A stretch of 5,130 nucleotides of DNA from CAYQEC01 sp964569015 (GTDB lineage Bacteria > Actinomycetota > Acidimicrobiia > Spongiisociales > UBA5794): NCBI GenBank assembly GCA_964569015.1, contig CAZMSN010000086.1:1-5130 (forward strand). Direction: 5' to 3'. The stretch's first letter is position 1; each line of letters opens with the position of its first letter. The translations under genes and the position numbers were made by a program. Of the stretch, positions 1-4,703 are shown one piece after another. The notes beneath the pieces were generated by a model. The model made no database searches, had not been told where the DNA came from, and saw only the letters and a list, made by a program, of their open reading frames with translations.

Positions 1-1
1 C

Positions 2-85
2 CGCATCGAACTGGTGTGGGACGGCGGCATCGCCTCCATCGGGGGCACGGTGCGCTGTGACGAGGTACGACAGCTCGACATTTGA
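2..85 (+). CDS. C-terminal end of an unrecognised protein (5' truncated by the window)
   Basis: Reading from base 2 gives 27 codons ending in TGA at 83-85. The peptide starts RIELVWDGGIASIGGT and ends CDEVRQLDI. Nearly every third base is G or C, as expected for real coding sequence here. Frame 1 meets a stop at 58-60, and the third frame gives a less protein-like peptide. The alternating hydrophobic and polar residues look like a beta-strand end of a globular domain, but I do not recognise the family. The stop lies 12 bases from the stop of the convergent SLH-phosphatase gene, so the two genes meet tail to tail. Too little is visible to assign a function. Confidence 0.55.
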   Translation, partial: RIELVWDGGIASIGGTVRCDEVRQLDI

Positions 86-97
86 GTGGCAGGCTGC

Positions 98-1552
98 TCA
101 GTGGCAGACACCGCTTCCCGCATCACGCTCGATGCCGTCGACGTCGACGAACCGGTAGGTGTAGGAGCCGTCGCCGAGCCTGAGTTCGAGGACACCGTGG
201 TAGTCGTCGAAGCCGTACTCGCTGCCGGGCCGGGTCGGATCGAGGGTTCGCAGCGGCGCGCCCCCGGTCCCGACCACGAAGGAGCGGATACCGGATTCGA
301 CGTCGACGGTGCCGTCGGCCGCCATCGGAGCGAAGCGCTCGTAATCGTGATCGTGACCGGCGAGAGCCACGTCGACGCCGTGCTCGTAGAGCGCTTCCCA
401 CAGCGGCTCGACCGCGTCGGCGTCGCCGTGTGACCCGGAGCTGAATCGTGGGTGGTGCATGTACACCACGCTGCACGCAGCCGGATGCGCCGCCAGCTCC
501 GCACGGAGCCACTGCTCCTGGGGTGAGCCGGCATCGCAGCCACCGATCGCGTCACAGTTGCTGTTGAGCACGATCACACGCCAGGAACTGAAGGTGTAGG
601 CGTACCAGCCTTCGCCGGGCTCGCCGGCTGCACTCCCGAAGTAGTCGAAGTAGCCGGTGGCATCCTCGGTTCTGTAGTCGTGATTGCCGGCTGCCGGTCT
701 GGTGCGTGCCTTCTGGCGGCCCCAGACGGGGTCGTAGCACTCCTCGTACTCCCACGGAGCCCCGTCGACCTGCACGACATCGCCGAGGACGGCCACGACG
801 CCGTCCTCGTCCTCGAAGATCTCGTCGACGAGGAGGCCCACCTGATCGTCCGTGTCGAGGTCACAAAGTGCGATGTCGCCGGCTGCCACCATCAGGTTGC
901 CGCTGAGGGCGGGAGGCCTCCCACTCGCTCGCCAGAGGAAGGCCGCCATCTGGCCGCGGGTGACCGCCTCGTCGGGGCAGAAGTGGGTGTTGGCGGGCGG
1001 GTCGCAGCCCATCGTGATGCCGGCGGCGGCGATGCGGTTGATGTCGGCTTCGAAGATCGAGTCGTCGTCGTCGCTGAATCGGTTGGTGTCGCCGCCTTCG
1101 GTGAGGCTGAGGGCACGGGTGAGGAAGGCCGCCATCTGGCCGCGGGTGACCGCCTCGTCGGGGCAGAAGTGGGTGTTGGCGGGCGGGTCGCAGCCCATCG
1201 TGATGCCGGCGGCGGCGATGCGGTTGATGTCGGCTTCGAAGATCGAGTCGTCGTCGTCGCTGAATCGGTTGGTGTCGCCGCCTTCGGTGAGGCTGAGGGC
1301 ACGGGTGAGGAAGGCGGCCATCTGGCCGCGGGTGACCGTCTCGTCGGGGCAGAAGTGGGTGTTGGCCGGCGGGTCGCAGCCATGTGTGATGCTCTCGGTG
1401 TGCAGCCAGGTGATTGGCGCCTCGAAGACGTGGCCGGCGGGGGCGTCGGAGAACCCGGAATCGGCCTCTGCCGGTCCCCTTGCCACGGTGAGCACGAGGA
1501 CCGTGCTGATCAGCACGACGAAGAGCCTTCGGTTGGGGTATCGACCCACCAT
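98..1552 (-). CDS. Secreted SLH-repeat metallophosphatase (calcineurin-like / purple acid phosphatase-like)
   Basis: This 484-residue protein is predicted to be exported, held at the cell surface by SLH repeats, and to hydrolyse phosphate esters. The start is ATG 1552, which has GGAGGAG six bases upstream; a TTG ten codons earlier (1582) has no ribosome site and would sit between the candidate -10 box and its transcription start. Residues 1-30 form a signal peptide (NRR, then a hydrophobic core, likely cut after AEA). Three SLH repeats follow at about 34-86, 97-148 and 159-209, the first two separated by acidic, Asp-rich linkers. Each contains a GCDPPANTHFCPDE segment with two cysteines. The catalytic domain covers about 219-484. 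Metallophosphatase motifs are visible in order: AAGDIA (D226), LGD (D258), GNHD (289-292), MHHP (H366, H367) and GHDHDYER (H400, H402). The family normally has GDxxY after the second motif; here the tyrosine is Gln261. NSNC, SPQ-QWLR, HHPRFSSG and FVVGTGG blocks also match bacterial secreted phosphatases of this type. Twelve cysteines in all suggest disulfides. The substrate is unknown. Confidence 0.9.
   Translation of the reverse strand: MVGRYPNRRLFVVLISTVLVLTVARGPAEADSGFSDAPAGHVFEAPITWLHTESITHGCDPPANTHFCPDETVTRGQMAAFLTRALSLTEGGDTNRFSDDDDSIFEADINRIAAAGITMGCDPPANTHFCPDEAVTRGQMAAFLTRALSLTEGGDTNRFSDDDDSIFEADINRIAAAGITMGCDPPANTHFCPDEAVTRGQMAAFLWRASGRPPALSGNLMVAAGDIALCDLDTDDQVGLLVDEIFEDEDGVVAVLGDVVQVDGAPWEYEECYDPVWGRQKARTRPAAGNHDYRTEDATGYFDYFGSAAGEPGEGWYAYTFSSWRVIVLNSNCDAIGGCDAGSPQEQWLRAELAAHPAACSVVYMHHPRFSSGSHGDADAVEPLWEALYEHGVDVALAGHDHDYERFAPMAADGTVDVESGIRSFVVGTGGAPLRTLDPTRPGSEYGFDDYHGVLELRLGDGSYTYRFVDVDGIERDAGSGVCH
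935..1315 (-). repeat. Perfect 186-bp tandem duplication coding for SLH repeats
   Basis: Bases 935-1120 and 1121-1306 are identical by eye over all 186 positions. The identity at a shift of 186 runs from 935 to 1129 (matched by 1121-1315), then breaks at 1130/1316. A diverged third unit continues to about 1400, with scattered changes such as near 1316, in the GTGACC(G/T) segment and in the GTTGGC segment. One unit equals 62 codons, so the reading frame is kept. It contains one SLH repeat plus the Asp-rich linker. Identity at silent positions points to recent duplication or gene conversion rather than selection on the protein alone. Confidence 0.95.
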
Positions 1553-1558
1553 GTGGCT

Positions 1559-1565
1559 CTCCTCC
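1559..1565 (-). promoter_or_regulatory. Shine-Dalgarno site deciding the SLH-phosphatase start
   Basis: Reading the minus strand, GGAGGAG lies six bases (AGCCAC) before ATG 1552. It is the strongest ribosome site in the window. It favours ATG 1552 over the longer frame that opens at TTG 1582. Confidence 0.8.
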
Positions 1566-1585
1566 GATCGGGATTTGACCAACCA

Positions 1586-1591
1586 ATCGTA
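1586..1591 (-). promoter_or_regulatory. Candidate -10 box for the SLH-phosphatase gene
   Basis: TACGAT on the minus strand fits the actinobacterial TAnnnT pattern. Transcription would start near 1579, giving a leader of about 27 bases that includes the GGAGGAG ribosome site. No good TTGACA-like -35 box stands at 16-18 bases upstream, so this is a weak prediction from the -10 and spacing alone. Confidence 0.35.
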
Positions 1592-1664
1592 CCGGAAGGG
1601 GTGTGCGGCAGTCTGCTCACGCTGCCTCGACTTTCCCCTGTCGGAGGCGGCGGGGCCTTCTCCG

Positions 1665-1670
1665 TAGACT
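1665..1670 (+). promoter_or_regulatory. Candidate -10 box for the small gene and thrB, near-leaderless
   Basis: TAGACT fits TAnnnT and ends nine bases before GTG 1680. No Shine-Dalgarno sequence precedes that GTG, so the transcript may start at or a few bases before the start codon, a common arrangement in actinobacteria. No convincing -35 box is seen. The same bases 1665-1667 are also the in-frame stop that limits the small gene to this start. Confidence 0.35.
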
Positions 1671-1679
1671 CGCCCGACC

Positions 1680-1870
1680 GTGGCAACGCGGCCGCTCCTG
1701 CCGGCGGTGCAGACGTACCTCGATGAGATCCTGGTGAGCCTCGGAGTCGACGTGGGCGCCGAATTCCGCGACTATCACGTCGAGGCGGCCATCGACCGGA
1801 TGAGGACAGCATCCGGGAAACGGCTCCGGTCGCCGGGCAGATCTTCGTCGAGTTCGAGTCGTTGGAATGA
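1680..1870 (+). pseudogene. Small protein of about 63 codons, apparently frameshifted, coupled to thrB
   Basis: From GTG 1680 (preceded in frame by a stop at 1665) the first 40 codons give a natural peptide, with segments LLPAVQTYLDEILVSLG and AEFRDYHVEAAIDR. After about 1799 that frame turns into Arg/Ser-rich shadow sequence. One base back, the frame starting at 1799 gives 23 natural codons, DEDSIRETAPVAG then QIFVEFESLE, ending in TGA 1868-1870. That second frame is closed upstream by TGA 1724-1726 and has no ATG, GTG or TTG start before its last codons. The TGA overlaps the thrB ATG as ATGA, a usual sign of translational coupling, so the stop is probably the original one. A one-base loss (or two-base gain) near 1797 explains this; a sequencing or assembly error is equally possible. 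No slippery heptamer is seen, so programmed shifting is unlikely. I do not recognise the family; it may be a small acidic cytoplasmic protein. Confidence 0.55.
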
Positions 1871-2709
1871 ACGGACAAGCAACCGCACCTGCCTCCTCGG
1901 CCAATCTGGGCCCCGGGTTCGATTGCCTGGCGCTGGCGCTCGAGCTTCGCTGCCACGTGTCGGCCGAGATCTCCGACGAGTGGTTGCTCGACGAGTACGA
2001 CACCGTGGTTCCTCTTCCCGCGGGCGATCTAGTGCACCGAGCAGTGGAGGCCGCCGTGGGACGACCCATGCGGCTCACGATCCACAACGAGGTGCCGCGG
2101 ACCCGTGGACTCGGCTCCAGCTCGGCGGTGACCACGGCAGCCGCGGCAGCGTCGATGCGTGCCGTCGGCGAGGAGCCGACCTCTCAGCACTTGTTCGAGA
2201 TTGTGGCCGAGCTGGAGGGGCACGGAGACAACGCCGCCGCCGCGGCTTTCGGGGGCTTGGTGGCAGTGGCGGGCAATCGAGTGCGCCGCATGACCATCGC
2301 CCCCGAGCTGATCGTCGTCGTCGGCATTCCGGATCATCACCTCTCGACCCATAAGGCGCGTGCCGCCTTGCCCAAGGTGGTGCGACTCAACGCGGCGGCG
2401 CGCAGCGTCGCCAGGATGGCGTTCCTCATCGAGGGGCTTCGCAGCGCAGATCCCGAAGCGCTGGCGGCCGCCGCCGGCGACGAGTTGCACGAATCGCTGA
2501 GGGCGTCGCTGTCGCCCGTGACCGGTGAGCTGATGGGTGCCGCCGCCGAGGCCGGGGCCCTGCACACCGCCTGGAGCGGCGCCGGGCCGAGCGCCGTCGC
2601 CCTGGTCACCGAGGACACCCGCGACGAGGTGGTGGCGGCCATGGAGAGCGTCGTCGGGGAGGCCGGCGAGGTGCGGGTGTTGCCGGTTGCCGCCGAGGGC
2701 TGGAGATAG
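1867..2709 (+). CDS. thrB: Homoserine kinase (GHMP kinase family)
   Basis: ThrB phosphorylates L-homoserine with ATP to O-phospho-L-homoserine, the substrate of threonine synthase, in the cytoplasm (EC 2.7.1.39). The 280-residue protein has the family motifs in order: APASSANLGPGFDCLALAL at 7-25 (substrate side), the ATP-binding loop VPRTRGLGSSSAV at 76-88, ELEGHGDN at 115-122, FGGLV at 128-132, the LSTHKARAALPK block at 159-170, and the GHMP C-terminal motif WSGAGPSAVAL at 236-246. E117 is the likely Mg-binding glutamate by analogy to characterised homoserine kinases. The third motif reads HGDN where most ThrB have HPDN. Length is slightly below the usual 300 or so. ATG 1867 overlaps the stop of the preceding small gene (ATGA) and has no strong Shine-Dalgarno of its own, so translation is probably coupled. 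hom and thrC, its common partners, are not next to it. It ends 14 bases before the convergent phosphatase gene. Confidence 0.93.
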   Translation: MNGQATAPASSANLGPGFDCLALALELRCHVSAEISDEWLLDEYDTVVPLPAGDLVHRAVEAAVGRPMRLTIHNEVPRTRGLGSSSAVTTAAAAASMRAVGEEPTSQHLFEIVAELEGHGDNAAAAAFGGLVAVAGNRVRRMTIAPELIVVVGIPDHHLSTHKARAALPKVVRLNAAARSVARMAFLIEGLRSADPEALAAAAGDELHESLRASLSPVTGELMGAAAEAGALHTAWSGAGPSAVALVTEDTRDEVVAAMESVVGEAGEVRVLPVAAEGWR

Positions 2710-2710
2710 C

Positions 2711-2732
2711 GGCCGGGCTCGCCCTATCGGCC
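2711..2732. terminator. Possible bidirectional hairpin between convergent thrB and LMW-PTP genes
   Basis: GGCCG (2711-2715) can pair with CGGCC (2728-2732), with a short additional GG/CC pairing inside the loop. It starts one base after the thrB stop and overlaps the stop of the minus-strand phosphatase gene. There is no T-run on either side, so it would not be a classical intrinsic terminator. GC-rich DNA forms such stems easily, so confidence is low. Confidence 0.3.
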
Positions 2733-3158
2733 TTGGCTCCATTCGACGGCTCGGGCCGCCACGGCGGCGGCGATCTCATCCCGTGACGCCCGGTAGCTGG
2801 GGAGATCGCGGCCGTAGGGGTCTTTGATGAGGCGGCCGTCGTGGCGGAGCAGGCGCACCCGTTCGACCAACTCGGGGAAACGTGTGACGATCTGGTCGGC
2901 GTGTTGCGGGGTCATGGCGTAGACGAGATCGGGCGGATCGTCGCCCAGGAGGGAGAGAGGTGACGATCGGTGACGAGTCAGGTCGATTCCTACCTCAGCC
3001 ATGACGGTGACGGTGTCGGAGGTGGCGGGCTCGCCGGCGACGCCCCACGTGCCGGCGGAGGCGAACCGGACTCCCGGAGCGGAGTGACGAGCACGGGCGA
3101 AGGCTTCCGCCATGGGTGAGCGGCAGCGATTAGCGGTGCACACGAAGACGACCAGCAT
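2724..3158 (-). CDS. Low-molecular-weight protein tyrosine phosphatase family protein
   Basis: This 144-residue cytoplasmic protein belongs to the LMW-PTP / arsenate-reductase-like fold family, which removes phosphate from protein tyrosine through a cysteinyl-phosphate intermediate. The P-loop lies at the very N-terminus: CTANRCRS gives the CX5R signature with C7 as nucleophile and R13 as phosphate-binding arginine. The DPYG motif at 113-116 supplies the general acid D113. The SAGTWG block at 34-39, GIDLTRHRS at 57-65 and DLVYAMT at 77-83 are also typical. Length is normal for the family. ATG 3158 is preferred over GTG 3164: a TAnnnT box ends seven bases before it and no ribosome site is visible, which fits a leaderless message. 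The substrate is unknown. The DPYG motif and second P-loop cysteine favour a phosphatase over an arsenate reductase, but that alternative is not excluded. It lies 61 bases downstream of the CcdA-like gene on the same strand. Confidence 0.9.
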   Translation of the reverse strand: MLVVFVCTANRCRSPMAEAFARARHSAPGVRFASAGTWGVAGEPATSDTVTVMAEVGIDLTRHRSSPLSLLGDDPPDLVYAMTPQHADQIVTRFPELVERVRLLRHDGRLIKDPYGRDLPSYRASRDEIAAAVAARAVEWSQGR

Positions 3159-3165
3159 GACCACG

Positions 3166-3171
3166 ACGGTA
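3166..3171 (-). promoter_or_regulatory. Candidate -10 box for a leaderless LMW-PTP transcript
   Basis: TACCGT on the minus strand fits TAnnnT and ends exactly seven bases before the A of ATG 3158, placing the expected transcription start on the start codon. No Shine-Dalgarno sequence lies between. No -35 match is seen in the GC-rich stretch upstream. Confidence 0.35.
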
Positions 3172-3215
3172 GTGGGGGCGTGGCGCGCCCGCCGGGGGGG
3201 CCACGGCGCCGGGGC

Positions 3216-3230
3216 CGGCTCAGCGAGCCG
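3216..3230. other. Inverted repeat at the stop codon of the CcdA-like gene
   Basis: CGGCTC (3216-3221) and GAGCCG (3225-3230) form a perfect six-base stem with a three-base loop. The stop codon of the minus-strand membrane-protein gene (3220-3222) lies inside it. No T-run follows on the minus strand. A second stem, GTGGC 3180-3184 with GCCAC 3200-3204, lies just downstream. Together they could slow or end transcription before the LMW-PTP gene, but they may only reflect the high GC content. Confidence 0.3.
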
Positions 3231-4593
3231 CCTTGGCCTTCGCCCGGTGCCGGTCCACGAGGGTGACGGCGGCCGTCACCACCAGGGCGGCGCCCACGAT
3301 CGCGACCGCCGCCAGCATGTTCTCCAGCAGATCCGGGACGAACAACAGCACGAGCCCGAGGCCCAGCATCATGGTTCCCGACATGAGCTTGAGCACCCGC
3401 CCCTCATGTTCGGACAGTTTGCGGGAGCCGAGCGTCCGTACGAACACTCCGACGATGACGAGCAGCGGGATGACATACACCACGTTGTAAAGGCCGAGGT
3501 AGCCGTAGTAGGCAGGCGTCGACAGGTCGTTGAGGGTGAGGACGCGGGTGAAGACGAGCGGGAACCCGGCGGTGCAGAGCAGCTCGTAGCTGTTGGCGGC
3601 GACGGCGAGCGCCACCGTGCCGGCGATCACCGGAACCAGCGAATCGGCGGTGGTGAGGCGGCGCATGCGTGCGAAGAGCCCGGGTTTGGCCTCGTCGGGC
3701 ATCGACAGCGACAGGCCGCGGCCAGGGAGGTAGTAATCCTTGATGTTGAGCACCGCCAGCACGACGGCGATGGCTCCGGCAATCGCCGTCACCGTTCGCA
3801 GCTTGCCGGTGACGAGAAAGACGTTGAGCCAAGCCGCCATGAACGCGAAGTACATGACGCCGGAGAAGAGGATGAAGATGCCGCCCACGAGCGCCATGCG
3901 CCATCGGCTGCGAGCGTGCACCAGCAGGCTGAGCAGGAACAGCAGCACGAAGAAGGCACACGGGTTGAAAGCGTCAAGGCCGGCGACGAAGAGGGTGAAC
4001 AGGGGGAGGGACACGGCATCGGCGTCGATGTCGCCGAGCACCGGCAGCGTCAGGTTCTCGTCATCGGCGGCAGTGGTCGTCGTCTCCGACGGGTCGGGGC
4101 CGATCCTGTCCCAGCACGCCGTGAGCTTCTCTTCGAGGGGGACGCCGCTGTTCTCTACGTCCCCGTAGCCCACCGACAGCTGCTCGCAGAAGAAGAACTG
4201 GGGGACGTACGGCGAGTACTGAGCGATGTCGTCCTCGAGAGCGTAGATGAGGTCGATTTCCTCGTCCGTGGCCGCTTGGCCGCTGATGCGGGTCACTTCG
4301 AGCCAGTCGTAGGTCTCCTCCAGGTAGTCGAGGAAGAGCTCAGCCGCGGCGCAGTGGGGGCAGGTCTCCGAGTAGAGGAAGTAGAGAGCCACCGAAGGGT
4401 CTCCCTCAGCCGTTCCCGGGTACCACAGCTCCGTGGGGTCTGCGGTTGAGGCGCTCTGGGCGACGACGGCCCCGGCGTCAGGCGAGGTCTCGGTGGCCGC
4501 GGCTTCGCTGCCTCCGAGAATCGTAGCCGCCAGCAGCGCCAAACCGACCGCGGCGAGGCGGGTGGGCCACCTGGCGAAGAACCTGGTACGCAC
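3220..4593 (-). CDS. Signal-peptide protein with CPHC thioredoxin-like domain fused to CcdA/DsbD-like membrane domain
   Basis: Predicted thiol-disulfide transfer protein of the cytoplasmic membrane, 457 residues from GTG 4593. That start puts Arg-rich residues (VRTRFFARWPTR) directly before a hydrophobic signal core; the frame stays open to GTG 4659 and includes ATG 4626, but neither is preceded by a well-spaced ribosome site and both would add an atypical 11-22 residues. After the signal peptide (about 1-33) comes a thioredoxin/glutaredoxin-like domain (about 55-165) with LYFLYSETCPHC, active-site C78 and C81, and further cysteines C136 and C160. A Thr/Asp linker leads to six or seven membrane segments (about 196-225, 231-260, 267-288, 318-348, 362-385, 403-423, 425-446). 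The first holds GLDAFNPCAFF (C212) and the fourth SYELLCTAGFP (C340), the cysteine pair expected in CcdA/DsbD membrane domains that pass reducing equivalents across the membrane. A basic tail ends the protein. Partners are unknown. It is divergent from the ABC ATPase gene and upstream of the LMW-PTP gene. Confidence 0.85.
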   Translation of the reverse strand: MRTRFFARWPTRLAAVGLALLAATILGGSEAAATETSPDAGAVVAQSASTADPTELWYPGTAEGDPSVALYFLYSETCPHCAAAELFLDYLEETYDWLEVTRISGQAATDEEIDLIYALEDDIAQYSPYVPQFFFCEQLSVGYGDVENSGVPLEEKLTACWDRIGPDPSETTTTAADDENLTLPVLGDIDADAVSLPLFTLFVAGLDAFNPCAFFVLLFLLSLLVHARSRWRMALVGGIFILFSGVMYFAFMAAWLNVFLVTGKLRTVTAIAGAIAVVLAVLNIKDYYLPGRGLSLSMPDEAKPGLFARMRRLTTADSLVPVIAGTVALAVAANSYELLCTAGFPLVFTRVLTLNDLSTPAYYGYLGLYNVVYVIPLLVIVGVFVRTLGSRKLSEHEGRVLKLMSGTMMLGLGLVLLFVPDLLENMLAAVAIVGAALVVTAAVTLVDRHRAKAKAAR

Positions 4594-4662
4594 TGGATCG
4601 ATACCTTGCTGTTGGCAGCCTGGCATCCTCCCACGGGTTGGGGCGAAGGCAAAGTCCACGGT

Positions 4663-4668
4663 TACAGT
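4663..4668 (+). promoter_or_regulatory. Candidate -10 box for the ABC transporter gene
   Basis: TACAGT fits TAnnnT, with TTGGGG at 4638-4643 as a possible but poor -35 at a 19-base spacing. Transcription would begin near 4675, leaving a leader of roughly 28 bases that contains the ribosome site. The 110-base gap 4594-4703 must serve both this gene and the divergent CcdA-like gene; no clear minus-strand promoter was found in it. Confidence 0.3.
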
Positions 4669-4692
4669 TTGTCTCTCAGCCCCGACTCGATA

Positions 4693-4698
4693 AGGGAG
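4693..4698 (+). promoter_or_regulatory. Ribosome binding site of the ABC ATPase gene
   Basis: AGGGAG stands five bases before ATG 4704. This site fixes the start of the reading frame that runs off the window end. Confidence 0.65.
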
Positions 4699-4703
4699 CC
4701 TGC

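Noticed and set aside
892..1383. Other frames over the SLH repeats showing repetitive Pro, Thr, Ser and Arg-rich peptides
   Set aside because: Repetition comes from the duplicated DNA, not from a separate repeat protein. No ribosome site or domain supports them.
935..1400. CRISPR-like or minisatellite reading of the repeated block
   Set aside because: The units are 186 bases, directly adjacent, in frame and coding for SLH domains; there are no spacers.
680..1726. 348-codon plus-strand open frame opposite the SLH-phosphatase
   Set aside because: It is a shadow of the SLH repeats: its own internal repeats follow the 186-bp duplication, and the minus-strand frame carries all recognisable motifs.
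1785..1805. Programmed ribosomal frameshifting at the break in the small gene
   Set aside because: No X-XXY-YYZ slippery heptamer or run of identical bases is present at the switch point, so mutation or sequence error is the simpler explanation.
2029..2742. 237-codon minus-strand open frame opposite thrB
   Set aside because: Antisense to a complete homoserine kinase; Gly, Arg and His-rich without motifs, and it would overlap the LMW-PTP stop region.
3112..4449. 445-codon plus-strand open frame opposite the CcdA-like gene
   Set aside because: It is antisense to a gene with clear CPHC, NPCA and membrane segments. Its product is rich in Glu, His, Arg and Gln without domain character, as expected from the complement of a GC-rich membrane-protein gene.
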